NCBI GenBank assembly: GCA_029378245.1 | Contig: JARKIF010000147.1 | Location: 1-64,000 of the forward strand | From: Roridomyces roridus | Taxonomy: Eukaryota; Basidiomycota; Agaricomycetes; Agaricales; Mycenaceae | Reading direction: 5' to 3' | DNA: 64,000 nucleotides | Shown here: in pieces, positions 1 through 12,854 of the stretch | Layout: each line of letters begins with the position of its first letter | Position numbering within the stretch: the first letter of the stretch is position 1 | Notes under the pieces: generated by a model | The model's database searches: none | What the model was told of the DNA's origin: nothing | Seen by the model: only the letters and a program-made list of their open reading frames with translations | Made by a program: the position numbers and the translations under genes

Positions 1-794
1 CCGCCCAAGTATCTAGTGAAGCAAAGCTGCTACCCAAGGTCAAAACGTATGGCCGAGCAGCTCGTAATGGAGGCGAGTGCATCTGGACTCAAGACGGGCA
101 TTCTTCGGCCGGGGCAGTTGAGTCCTTTTCGCTTGTCAATCACCTGAATTGACCAAAGCTACCAGTACGATAATTGGTCCCAACGATCGCATGACAAGTA
201 GCACCCTGTTGATGCCGCAGCTACCTCTTTGGGACCAGCCGTGGACTTCCACAGACGTTTGCGTCTGGGACGTCGCTGCTGCGCACCTTTTATACGAGAT
301 GCTCTCCGGCGCATCCCAGAGGAGGTCTCTGGCCAAGGTTTCCTGATAACTGGTCGCGAGGTTGATTCATTCTTCTATCTTTCCGCGTCTCATGATGAAA
401 TTCTCAGCACTATGCCACCCGGGAGCTCGTGTTCGTCAGACTGCCACCGCTGTTAGTGTATCTGCTGGCGCACCTGATGGAAGGCTTTCTTTGGTGCCGG
501 TATCATCTACTCACCCTCGTATCTGGCACCCGTCCGGCGTTGATACCCAGCTGGCTGGGCTCTGCTGTGTTTCTGCAACCAGCAACGCTTGATGGCCAAC
601 TCATCGACCTGATTATCGACGATTCACGCGCGCGGAAAGTGCTTGGGTAACGTGTCCCTATTTCGACTGTCCCGTTTTGATAACTCCTCTACAGTTATCG
701 TCCACTGTGGGATATGGCGCAGAGTATAAGATACAGTGTCGACGAGATTCAGTCCGGAAGTGTTCCTGCGACTCACGGGTTGAAGGTTTATTAG
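1..794 (+). CDS. 3beta-HSD-type short-chain dehydrogenase, 5'-truncated and frame-disrupted
   Basis: This is the C-terminal part of an extended NAD(P)-dependent SDR of the 3-beta-hydroxysteroid dehydrogenase/epimerase type; the 5' part lies outside the window. The first exon (1 to about 119) shows the catalytic Tyr-x3-Lys (YPRSK) followed by ILRPG. After a short intron comes TIIGPNDR, then a stretch ending in AAHLLYE. A further intron (about 345-400) and one at about 649-693 lead to the family-like tail DDSRARKVLGYRPL and a TAG at 792-794. The frame carrying AAHLLYE and the frame carrying the next segment (PEEVSGQGFLITG) differ near 300-318, and no GT donor lies between them, so a one-base indel is likely. 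The substrate (sterol or other) cannot be told from this fragment. Confidence 0.7.
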
Positions 795-884
795 TATTAT
801 GCTAGCGAAACAATGATATTCTCTCTGTCTTCTTGGAAGGCAGACTATCCACATCCAGCGAACATTCGCCACGCAACGCCACCC

Positions 885-1288
885 CTAATTCTTAAGTTGT
901 GCCAAAAACCCGGTATTCGGGCAAGCCGCTGGCCGCACTGTAATAATGAGGCCCAGTGCTTCTCGCAAGGACATGTGTGCTTGGAGATCATGTAAGCAGC
1001 GACGACCGTTGGTGAACGCGAGACTGCCGCGGAACAGTGGACCAGAATGCGCCGCCGAGGCTGGTCGTCAGCTGCGGCAGTGATGAAATCGTTGGCGGCG
1101 GATATGACTCGGTCCAGAGAGACGTCGATGCCGTCTGTGAGCGACAGCCGGTGGTATGCCACACCAGGAAGGATGACGAGTGGACTAGATCCAATACTCA
1201 GCACGTCCGTGACGGTGTGAGTGGATATGAATGTGGCAGAAGTGGATGCTCGGAGACCAAGGTACAGGTAGTCCAGGATGGCAGTCAT
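885..1288 (-). CDS. Dual-specificity protein phosphatase, frame-disrupted
   Basis: A small dual-specificity (Ser/Thr/Tyr) phosphatase of about 130 residues with no extra domains. The P-loop signature HCSAAVSRS (HCx5RS) is intact, preceded by the usual YLYLG start and followed by SPTVVAAYM. Just after the P-loop the reading frame breaks. The family-like continuation (HMSLREALGLI, then PNTGFLAQL and a stop at 885-887) is in another frame, consistent with two extra bases in the CACACATG stretch near 973-978. The start ATG (CAT at 1286-1288) overlaps the stop of the upstream methyltransferase in an ATGA arrangement. The break could be a pseudogene mutation, a polymorphism or a sequence error. The phosphatase assignment itself is secure. 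Confidence 0.75.
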
Positions 1289-3244
1289 TGTCTACGTTTG
1301 ATACTACGGATAGGGTCCAAACTACCGATCTCTTTTTTAACTGCTCCGGCGATCTCTAGAGGATCAACCTGCAAGAGTGTAAACGAAACTGTTTGTGCAG
1401 ACGAGGAAACGGCGTACTCGGGTTCCTTGGCTGGCTGGACGTGAATGCCGCCGTGGTTGGGGGCACCGAGTATCCGGTGGTATGCATTAAGGTTCTTGTG
1501 CAACGTAATCTGGAACACGGACGCAGAGCCTTGACTGTATACGCCGAGTCAGAGTACAGAAACAAGGAGATGACAGACTACGGACCGGCTTGTAATGGTC
1601 GACCAGGCGAGGAAGAACGCCCATGTCCGGAACCACTTGTCGCCATACTTTGCAACGATCGCGTCCTTGTTCGAGAGCCAGTTCAGGTACCACCGCCAGA
1701 TTGTAGCCGAGTAGTGAACACCCAACACGTCGACCGATTTTACTTCAAAGTTGGCTTGTTCAAGCTGAAGCAAGTGATTAGAGGTAAACGACGCTTGAAG
1801 GAGGGCCACAGACTTTGGTGATGACCCAACCAAGAGAAGCAGAAGCGTCGGCACCAGGAATACGTACTTGTTCATGAACAGACCCCTGAGAAGGCCGGAG
1901 TTGGCAATGGTAGCACAAAGAGTGAGCACACTTACCAGACGAGATCCTCGAATTGCCATCCAGGCCTGAAGCCCGCTACCTGGAGCACGAAGATGCCATC
2001 ATCGGCGAGAAGTTCGTACATTTGGGAGAGGAAGGCCGAGTAGCGACGAATGCCCACGTGCTATGAGTTGTTAGTGAATGCTATGTAACTGGGAAGGGAG
2101 CGCGCACCTCGGCCATCTCCAAACTGACAATCTTGTCATATATGCCCTGTCCGTGCGGGATTTCGCGGTAATCACAGCACAGGATGCGAGCCTTGTCCGC
2201 TGGAATCTAGGATCATGTGAGTTTATGATACTATCGTGGATGGAAGGTACGTACTCCATTCTGCGCTATCCTCTCTGTGCCGAACTTGGTCTGGTTCTTG
2301 CCAAGAGTAACACCAGTCGCATCACAGCCAAAGTTCTTGGCAGCATAGGCCACGAGCGTGCCCCAGCCGCATCCGACGTCCAAGAGACTGCGAGTGAATG
2401 GTGAGGCAACGAGTGTCAAGTATACTATAAAGCGCGAACCGGTCTGTGGGCTTGAGGTCGAGCTTGTTGCACACGATAGCAAGCTTGTTGTCCTGAAGGG
2501 TCTCCAGAGACTCGAACGTGTCGGGGGAAAGTACGACGCCGGAAGTGTAGATCATACGCGGACCCAGGAACCTGCAAGGAACATGAGAGTGGACCCAGGC
2601 ACGTAGAAGATGCAACATACCAGCCATAAAAGTCGTCGCCTCTGTCATAATGATCCCGGACTTGTTCCTCATCTTGGCTCTGAGAGTGGAACGATGACCT
2701 CCGGGATGAAATTCATAAAGACGTATTTGAACAACTCGGCCGTGAAGTTGAACTTGGCCCAGTCGTGACGCTGCTCGAGAATATCGAGAACGTCGCCTTG
2801 GACGCGTCAATATTCGACCGAATGACACGAGCTGAGACGCACCGTTAAATCAATCTTGCCCTCAAAGTACGCGTCGTGGAAGAGTTGCATGGGGATCTTG
2901 TTCTTTCCGTTGTACAGTTGCTTGAGCTCGGGGTCCTTGATGGTGATATACTCCTCAATGTTTTTGCCGGGGAGGACGACCTTTTCGTTCTTGCGAGCGC
3001 CGTAATTGGACATGAGGTACCAGTAGCCAATGGTGGTAGGGACACCGGTCAGAGCGAGTATGAACAGGTACGTGTACCAGCCACCACGGTTGACCAGGGG
3101 AGTGAAGGACTTGACGATGTATGGTACGAAGAGGACGAGAGCTGCGAGCTGGTAATTGGAGAACTGCGCGTTGCCTTCCGCGAGCCCGACGAGCGGCGCA
3201 TTTTTTATGGAGGGAAGGTTCGTCTCCCGCACGGAGGAAGACAT
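1285..3244 (-). CDS. Sphingolipid C9-methyltransferase, frame-disrupted
   Basis: A fungal sphingolipid C9-methyltransferase (cyclopropane-fatty-acid-synthase-like, SAM-dependent). Such enzymes add the C9 methyl branch to the sphingoid base of glucosylceramide at the ER. The N-terminal exon (3244 to about 2840) has two predicted membrane segments. Later exons show HSQSQDEEQVRDHYD, FLGPRMIYTSG, the SAM-binding DVGCGWG, VSLEMAEH and a C-terminal FQITLHKNLNAYHRI. At least six short introns can be placed. Three defects are visible. The exon 1/2 junction (about 2806-2836) lacks a usable AG in the right phase. One extra base lies in the GTTCCAC run near 2689. One base is missing in the TTCCTGG run near 1858. 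The codons on both sides are well preserved, so the damage is recent or is sequence error. Confidence 0.8.
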
Positions 3245-4586
3245 GGCGGAGGTGTAAAAGTTGAACGCTGGCGCGACTTTTATATTTGCCCGTGATGGCC
3301 GATCATTGATGATCAAGAGTAAAACGAGCACAAACTTGAAGATTGTTCGTCTCTGAAAGTCGACACACATTCCGTGCCACCGACGCACTCTTGTTATCTC
3401 TGTACGCACACCAAACGGCACCAGCACATCCCCATGGTTGTTTGCATGATTTGGTCCAACCTCAGCCAACGTGTTCAACTTTCAAGCCAATTATACAGCC
3501 AACTATTCCTTTGGAGGCCTTGGGCCGGTGCTACCAGCAGAATGAATGCTTCAAGGCAAGGTGGAACGAGCCCATGCTCTCTCCCGTCGAACCCAAGCGC
3601 GCCAATTCAATTCATCATATCCTCCGAGTCCATCAAATTGTACCAAGCTCAAGACCAGTACGATGAACTAGAGCCTCAGCTTCCTCCAGACGCCACCAAG
3701 TGAGCATTCGTTAACATGGGGAAGTCATTGTCGCGGATAATTCTGGTTGGGCTCCGTTTCTGTGAATCGCTCTGACAATCGAATTTTATCACATCGGCAA
3801 GGAATTTGCTCCCAGGTTCATACGATGTGGCTTGCAGCTTCTCGTTATGGCACGCTCCCTTGGTCATACTTTGTTCCAACTTTGTTCATTCGTTCTTGGT
3901 GTGTTATCTGGCCTCTTTTTCTCTAACCACCGCCTCAGATTTTGACAATGACACCCGCCCGATCTTTGCTACCTTGGACACGCAAACAACTAGTCTTGTC
4001 TGAGGCAACCACTCCTGGCAATGGCAGGGGCAAAATGATTCACTCTATCGTATGTTGTCTGAGGTCTAGCTTCTTCTTTCTATCTTTGACTCTTGAATTA
4101 TGATCGTCGCAGTATATTTGTCTTCAAGCATACCCGCAGCCGCAGTACCCCGATGACATGCAGTACTGCGCAGAGTATTCGTCAGAATCCATTCGGGCAC
4201 GGACAACGGACACGCACGGACTTGTCCGCCCATCGGCACGTCGATGATTCCGCTCCGCAGGTGACGGAGTATCCTTCAACTATTCAAAGGCTGTCTGTTG
4301 CGCGGTGCAGATCACTGCCAAAATTCAGCTGCAGCTGCCTTTACCTTAGGAAGCCAATCCACTGATGATGCATGGATGCGCATATCCACCACCACCGAGA
4401 CTCCGAAGAGTCTCAAATTTAACGTGACGCCATACCATGTGGACTTCATGCTCAAACTCGAGAGTCAATTTGCTCCTTCTCCCCCTCGTTCCCTGTATGT
4501 CAAGACCCATCCCCGCACAGTGACCAATCATTAGTGTCCGTGCCCAGCTATGTGACTATAGCATATTTGGTTCCCTATCTTCCGCC
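3245..4586. other. Intergenic, no gene seen
   Basis: This 1.3-kb stretch lies upstream of the methyltransferase. It has only short ORFs without recognisable motifs or splice pattern. It presumably holds the methyltransferase promoter. I see no RNA gene or repeat in it. Confidence 0.5.
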
Positions 4587-4690
4587 GGCTCAATGGTCTA
4601 GTCGTATGATACGCGCTTCGGGAATTCATCCCCGTGATCAGCTGATCACGTGCCTGTGCGTGGCCCCGGGTTCAAATCCCGGTTGAGCCC
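4587..4690 (+). tRNA. tRNA-Pro(CGG) with a 32-nt intron
   Basis: The sequence folds as a standard cloverleaf. The 7-bp acceptor stem is GGCTCAA/TTGAGCC, with discriminator C at 4690. The D-arm/A-box is TGGTCTAGTCGTATGAT, the anticodon stem CGCGC/GTGCG, and the T-arm CCGGG/CCCGG around TTCAAAT (B-box). The anticodon loop reads TTCGGG then an insert then T, giving anticodon CGG (Pro). The 32-nt insert lies after position 37, the canonical place for eukaryotic nuclear tRNA introns. It contains an 18-bp perfect palindrome, CGTGATCAGCTGATCACG. A TTTT run four bases downstream serves as Pol III terminator. Confidence 0.9.
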
Positions 4691-4693
4691 CTA

Positions 4694-4697
4694 TTTT
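4694..4697 (+). terminator. RNA polymerase III terminator (TTTT)
   Basis: Four Ts follow the tRNA 3' end by three bases. A stronger T-run lies further down at 4751-4757 as a possible back-up. Confidence 0.6.
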
Positions 4698-5504
4698 GCC
4701 CCCAATTTAATTGGGGCCATCAATTCTCCATCAATCCAACCAATTCCTACTTTTTTTCCCCTTCCAGACGCCGAGATCCTCTCTGAACCCATTAATCACT
4801 GATGTCCGTGATGATCAGATGCGCTTGGACCCAGCTTGGACCAGCAATGGACTTTCTCAGACGCATATGGTACGCTAGGTTCGACACAGGCGGCGACTTG
4901 TAACCGACGTCAGCACAATCACACTTGCCACCGTCTCATTGTGCATCGTATACCCCGCCGCTGTGGTTTCAGTCACATACCCCGCCACCAAGGCCACCAT
5001 GGTTTCAAAGTTCTCAGTGGAATCTGGAAGGTAGATCCATCTTCACCGTTCGGGCATGCAGCCCGTTAACAATACTACAAGCCCAAATTATCCATGTTCG
5101 AGGACTCAAGAAAATGTAAATCAAAAAATTAAAACAGCCTCCCGAACGGCTGTGAACGGTATGTTAAATTTGGGAGCGTCTGAGTGGGCATCTTTTAGAA
5201 TTGAATCTTATGCCATCACCCATCACCAAATGAAATTCTGAAGAGAGCAGCACAAGAGTGATTATTTGAGGCCTCAGAGAGAATACAAGAACCTGGTTCT
5301 CTGGGCACCTGCACAAGGTTTGAATTCAGCCGAGGAGTAATTTGTGATGGAGATACAAAACATTGTATCATGGAATGCGTAAATGGATTCGTTGCCTTCT
5401 GATCAAATCGCGATGGCAAACCTGATGGAAAGCGAAAAAGAGTAGATCAGCCCTCTTGTTCCATTTTTTCGTTAAATCCAATGATAATACTACAATATGC
5501 AATG
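4698..5504. other. Intergenic, no gene seen
   Basis: There is no convincing coding sequence. It includes an imperfect local duplication around 4950-5010, where TGGTTTCA and CCCCGCC/CACC motifs recur. The right part is AT-richer and probably forms the 3' flank of the GH5 gene. Confidence 0.4.
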
Positions 5505-8018
5505 CTACATGATAATACAACCTTCCGGTGGACATGACCACCAAGGTCCGTCTGCTGTCCTAATCGGGCCTGCGCGACGGCGAATCTCTATCGTATATTC
5601 GCACTCGGCTGCGGGCACATCGTACCACCACCTCAGCGCCTGCCCCTCAATAGCCCACCGCCCCGCGCTCACTTGCACGTCAACATCGACGAGATCCCCA
5701 CGAACGCGCAGATCCGCAGTGTTCAGAGCGTCCATGCTTATGATGCTATCCGTATCGCTCGAGAGTAGTCGCGAGTCGGCATAGTGAACGAGCGGGACAA
5801 AAATCTCGCTGGCAGGATCGTCATCGTCCACCGCACCGTCGCGTAGCCGATCCTGGGGACGCACACGGACCACGAGTTTAAAGTGCCCAGAAGCAATGTC
5901 GAATGTGATGTCGCGCGCAACGCCAACGAGTTTTGTTGGCCATGGACGGCAGAATGCACGGACGGCACGGGCGCCGTTGGTGAGAAAGTCGTAGGGGTTT
6001 TGTCGCCAGCCTGCAGCCTCGACACCGGTCCGGCTCGAGAGCGAGAGCGTGGAGGGCGGCATGGTGATGGTTCCCTTGAGCAGTCCCGCCTCGCTGCCAA
6101 AGGCCCCGCTGCCTTCGGCCATGCCGTAAAGCGCTGAAGCATCATCCGCGCTCCACAGACTGAGATCCTCCATGTTCCATCCATCGCCCCATTCGTGGGT
6201 CGAATCGGGACAGTATGTCCACACAGTCCAGTTGAGCGCATTGCGTCCGTCGGCACCATTCAAGCTGGCGTCCAGGGCCTTTTCCTGCTGGCTATAGTCA
6301 CCGATGCCCCGCCCATTCTTGTCGCCGTAATACGCGCGCTTGCCGTCCATGTCAAACGGTGTACCAATCTCGCCGATAAGAGTGGGAAAGTCGCCGATAA
6401 TCGAGGCGTCGGCCTTGAGTATACCGAGCTGATCCTGGAGGGAGGCTCGGATAGAGCGACTGCCAATTTTGACGGCCTGCAGCGTCGAGCGGTATTTGCC
6501 TCGTAAAAGGCCGAGCGCATCCGCGTTGAACCAATTCCAATGCCGTGTTATCAAGGTCAACCCGTCATAGTAGTGCCCCGACATCGCAGCGCGACCGCCA
6601 AGCACGTCGGCCGATAATGTCGGTGGTTGTGCAAACACGGGTGGCTGCACAAAGAGAATCGCCTCGGGGTGCGCAGAGCGGATGCGCCGTGAGAACGTCT
6701 CGAAATGGGGGCGCCAGTAGTCGTTGACAAACTCGACGGGTTCGCTGGTGCCAGGAAGAGTTGTAAAGTAGTTGGGGAGCATGATGTATCCCGTCTCGAT
6801 GTCCCACACTCCATGCTGGGCCCACATACACGTCCCGAGCTCCCAGCTCGCGGCACGAGTCCATCCCCACTTGTGGTGTTTGCGACCAGGCTCGTCGTCG
6901 GGAGATGCCCATATTGTGCGACCCTTGGGATCAATAGTCACGGTCCCGTCGCGAGACGGGCCAAAAGCGCTAAACGACCAGTTTTCTACCGTCTGCGCTT
7001 GGCCCATACCGAGGCGCAGTCCCTGCGCAGGTGTAGGGTGCGACCCCTTCTTGAGCGTGGAACCTTGCGCCACGGGGTTCACCGTAAGATCGACCCAGCC
7101 ACACAACCCTTCAAAAGGTTCGTTCATGCTGTCCCAGCCAATGACGCAATCGTCAAGCAAGTCGCCCGCGTCGCGAATGCGGTCGGCCATCTTGCCCATG
7201 GCCTCGATGTAATGGGACTGTAGGTAATCCTGTATATTCTTGCCGTCGAGCACGCAGCGGGGAGCAAAGTCACGTCCAGCAAAGAAGAGGGTGAAGACGG
7301 TCTGTGCGAGGAGACGACCGTAATTCGTTGACCATATCATGGCGGGGAGGCTGGCGGGGTCAGGGGCGTGCGCAAGAGGGTATTCGCAGTGCACAATGCA
7401 TGCTTGGGTGGCGGTAAAATTTCGGGGATTTACTCCGCAAGCGGCAAGCGTCCAGAATGGGGCACCCGAACCGCCAGAGAAGCGGGACCACTGGGCAAGG
7501 CATGAGCAAGGGTCAAGGCCCAGCAGGTAAACGTACGATATCCTGGTGCGGATCCATAAACACCCGGAAGCCATACTCTTTGCACTTGCGCAAAACTCTG
7601 ACCGTGTAGTCCATAAACTCGTAGTCGTACTTTCCGCTGGAAAGCGGTCATGAATGAACAGAAAAAGCAGGCAGTCGACTCACGGGCCCTCGTGCTCCAA
7701 GGATTCCCAGGTGACTGGGAATCTCAGCATGTTAAACCCCCAGCCACTCAGACGAGCTAGATGCACGTCCGCAGACCCATCATCGAGATTGAGCGGCCGA
7801 CCGACAAAAGACTCGCCACCCTTTTCGGCAGTTTCCCAGAAACCATCCAGTTTGCATGACGGGCGGTCCACAGGAGCTTTGGAAGAGCCCGAGAGGTTGA
7901 CGCCACGGAGGAGAAGGGTACGGCCGGCGTTGTCGACGAAATTGCAGTCGGTTGTGTGTATAAATGAGGATGTTGTCGGTTTGCCCGTCGCTGGGGACGT
8001 CGTTGGCACGAGAGGCAT
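5505..8018 (-). CDS. GH5_12 beta-glucosidase (ergosteryl-glucosidase/glucosylceramidase type)
   Basis: A large GH5 subfamily 12 protein of about 815 residues, related to fungal EGCrP enzymes that hydrolyse ergosteryl-beta-glucoside or glucosylceramide. The ATG is at 8016-8018 and there is no signal peptide. Two introns, about 7637-7683 and 7484-7530, join [40 protein letters not shown] and the long third exon. The acid/base Glu lies in [12 protein letters not shown] and the nucleophile Glu in [15 protein letters not shown]-terminal beta-sandwich region follows. The protein ends ...PPEGCIIM, a CaaX-like box (Cys-Ile-Ile-Met), which suggests farnesylation and membrane attachment; that is inference. 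Whether it prefers sterylglucoside or glucosylceramide cannot be decided from sequence alone. Confidence 0.88.
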
Positions 8019-8097
8019 TAAAGAGTGAAGTGGAACGATTCCAGTTGACGTAATACAGTATGATACATTATGAAAGCAATTAGAAAGCAAAATGTCG

Positions 8098-11000
8098 TCA
8101 TGGCACCTTGGTGCCCTCTACCACCTCTGTTAATTGCTGGTTTCGCTTCTGGGCAAGCTCAAACTGTCGCTGGAGACTCTTGAGGTTGTTCTCGAGCTCT
8201 GCAACACGCTCTTTGCTCCCCTGGCGCTCGCGTTTAACACGTTCTTCTGCGGCCTTGAGGCGAGCCTCGTACTCTTTGACGCGTGCTTCCCATTTGGCGT
8301 CAGCCGTCGCGCTCCGTTGATTCATCGCTGCCACCTTTTCCTCCGTCGCAAGCAGTTGGTTCTGCGCATTGTTTAATCGCCGCTCCGCGTTTGCCGCTCG
8401 TGTGCTCAGCGACCGAACTTCCATCGGGTCGGCCTGTCCAGGCTTGCGCGTCGACGAGAGTTGTGCCGCAAGCTCGCCGTTGGTCACCTTGAGTGCCTCC
8501 ACTTCACCCTCTTTCGCACTCAGTTTGCGCCTCCAGCCCGCCTTGGCGTCTGCATACCCCTTGACTCCCGCTTCAAACTTGTCGATCTGCTTCCACCGCA
8601 TGTCGAGTTGCTTCCGCATTTCGTTCAGCCGTTCCGAGAACCGACCCTCGGCGTCTTTGACCTGGCGCTCAAATTCCGTTTGAATTTGACTCAGCGCCTT
8701 GAGCCGCGTGATCAGATTGTCGTGGAACACGCCAAAGTTGGTGAACGGTTTGGTCTCTGCCTGCCCAGCTTTTTTCTGCAAAAAAAAATCAGTCGAATTG
8801 ATGGCGGAAAGACCAGGTGCCGTACCGGGGTCTTGTCTACGCCCAAAATCTTGTCCATGTACTGGTAGATCGTAAGCAGCAACGTATTCCGTTCTGTCAA
8901 TTGGTCGCGATACTGGCTCTCCGCCGATAAAAGTGCACGCTGATCTTTGCTCAATCGCGCCTCCAGATCAGTGACGCGCTTTTTATACGCCGCCACCTCC
9001 GCTTCGGCCGCTTTCAGGGCAGTTTGAACGCCGTCTAGCCGTTCGCTCACGTTCAGCCGAGCTTGCGTCTGCGTGCCGACCTCGCTCTTGAGCTCCATTA
9101 TCTCGGCATGCATGGCATCAATGACCTCGTCCCTTCCTCTGCCCCTACTCTCCTTCTCCGCCAGTTCAGACCGTGCCCGCGCCAACTCGGCCTCGATACG
9201 CTCCAAGTCCCGCTTCAGCCGATCGACTTCGAGCTCCAGTGAGAAGCGCGCACTGGAATGTGTTTCGCCTGCCCTCTTGGACTCGCCTTCGAGTGTTTGG
9301 AGCGCAGCCTGCACCGCCGCAAGGTCCGCGTCACGCGTGGCCAACAGAGCTTGCGTGCGAGTAAGGTCTGCAAGCGCACTCTGCAGGGCCGACTCCTTCG
9401 CCTCGAGGGTGCGACGTTCAGCACGTATAGCGCTAGCATGGTCCTTGGCAGCAGTCGCGGCATCGCCATCCGCTTGCACCAACGCTGCCCGCGCCTCTTG
9501 CAGCTGGCCGACAAGATCCTCCACGTGCGAGGCCAGTTCCTCTTGCCTATCACGGTGTGCGTGGATCTCGCTGTTGCACGCCTCATACATCTCAGTCATC
9601 TCCTCGAGTTCACCCTTTAAAGACGCAATCTTGTCCTTGAGGGCAACCGATAGTGCCTCGAGGCGCTCCCGTTCAGCTTCTTCGTCCTCGCGGAGTCGGT
9701 CACTATCCTCCTTGAGCCGGTCGTTCTCGTCCTCGAGCACATAAATCTGATCGCCAAGCTTGTCGATCGTTTGGCCCAGAGACTCGATTTCTGCGTCCTT
9801 GGCCTCGGACTCGGCCTCGAGATGCGCCAGTGCAGCCTCGAATTTCGAGTGCAGATCGTCCGTGTTGGCTTCGAGTTCGGAAATGTTGAGCCGCAAGTCC
9901 TTGGATTCGGATTCACGTTCCGCTAGCACCTGCGAGAAAATTAGCACACGCCAAGGACCCAAACAACACGCACATCTCGCAGCTCTTCCACTTGGCCCCG
10001 CGTCTCTTCGACTTCGCCACGCCATTCCTGTTCGACAACAGCCACGACTCGCTCGTGCTCGGCAACCAGCTCGTCAATCTCGGCATTCTTCATCTCTAGC
10101 TCGTCCTCCTTCTGTTGCAGCTCGATCAACGCGGCAGCAAGCTTGTCCCGGGCTGTCCCTAGCTCATCCTCTACCGCCTCGCGCTCCTCACGTTCCTCGA
10201 GAATCATAGCACGACTCTCGGAACGCTCTTGCGCTTCGGCACGCTGCAGTTGTTGAGCAAGCTCCTCGTTCTCGAGCCTGAGCTGCTCCACTAAATCCGC
10301 AAGATCCTCCTTCTCCTCTTCCCTTTGACCGGCAAGCGCAGCAGCATCTTCTGCTTGCGCATGGAGCTCCGCATTCACCGCCTTGAGATTGGCCAGGCGA
10401 TTGTCATCCCCCGGCTCGGCTCCACGGCGCTCCACGATATCGCGCAGGCGTTCCAGCTCGTCCATATTATCCTCGAGCAGACCACGCATATTGTCCAGCT
10501 CGTCTTCGAGCTCAGCGTTGCGGTCTGCAAGAAGGGCATCTGCGGCACCGTCTGCTGCGCGTCGTCGCAACTCCCTCAACTCGCGATCGCGTTCCTCAAG
10601 CTTCTCTTCCAGTTCCCGCTCACGATTGCCACGATGGGTGTTGGCTCCTGCGCGTTGGAGGCGTTCCAGTTCGCGTTCCAGTTCAAGGACAAGCTTCTTG
10701 AGCTTCTTGAGCTCCATGCCGCGTTGCTGGACCTCGATCTTGAGGCTGATGTTCTGCTTGAGGGCTGCATCGATTTGGTCGGGTGCAAGTTGCGCAAGGC
10801 GTTCCTCGAGGAAATGAACGCGCAATTTGATGTTAAAGTTCTCCTTCTTGAGGTTGTCAATGTGCTGTAGATGATGAGAATTCAAGTAACTGCTAAAACA
10901 AATGTTCAAACCTTCTCTTGGTCGCGTAGTGTTAGTGCTCCTTTGGCTGCAGATGCCGAGGCGCGTGCAGTGCGCTTTGGACGCGTCGCAACGGGCGTTC

Positions 11001-11238
11001 CGACACCAAAGTCTGCGCCATCGTCGTCGTTTGCAGGGTCGAAATAACCCGACTTGTCGGCAGCGGTGACGGTTGTTCTCCTCGAGAAGACGGGTGGTGA
11101 AGGCGTGGCTATGGGCTGGGACGACTGTGCCGACGTGCCCGATGATGAGGAAGGTACCCGGAGCTTGGCAGGAGTGTCGTCGAAGGAGCCGAGGGAGATT
11201 TCTGGGTGGGTGAGGGTGGAGACATCCGCCGAGGCCAT
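8098..11238 (-). CDS. CM1 (centrosomin motif 1) coiled-coil spindle-pole/MTOC protein
   Basis: A protein of about 1,000 residues, almost all heptad-rich coiled coil. The first exon (11238 to about 10914) is Ser/Thr/Pro-rich and unstructured, and ends TLRDQEK. The intron joins it to [21 protein letters not shown], the CM1/Cnn_1N signature that binds and activates the gamma-tubulin complex in Mto1, Pcp1/Spc110 and centrosomin. Introns fall at about 10867-10913, 9930-9974 and 8776-8829. From the family, its role would be nucleating microtubules at the spindle pole body or cytoplasmic MTOCs. The start ATG (11236-11238) is chosen because the upstream in-frame codon at 11244 is TTG. Whether it is the Mto1 or the Pcp1 type needs alignment of the C terminus. 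Confidence 0.82.
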
Positions 11239-11344
11239 GGACAACCAGTCTCACCTCCTTTTGGAGCTGTCAACACGCGATCAATTGATCAATCTCGTGC
11301 TGTACAGTTTTCTATCCCTCTTTCCTCAATCCTTCAAAATCACA

Positions 11345-12844
<1,500 letters not shown>

Positions 12845-12854
12845 TCCATAGAAT

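Noticed and set aside
3374..3703. 109-codon frame upstream of the methyltransferase
   Set aside because: No motif, two overlapping frames of similar length, and the position fits promoter DNA.
9073..9744. 223-codon Ser/Arg-rich open frame on the plus strand
   Set aside because: It is the antisense shadow of the heptad-rich CM1 coiled-coil gene; composition alone explains it.
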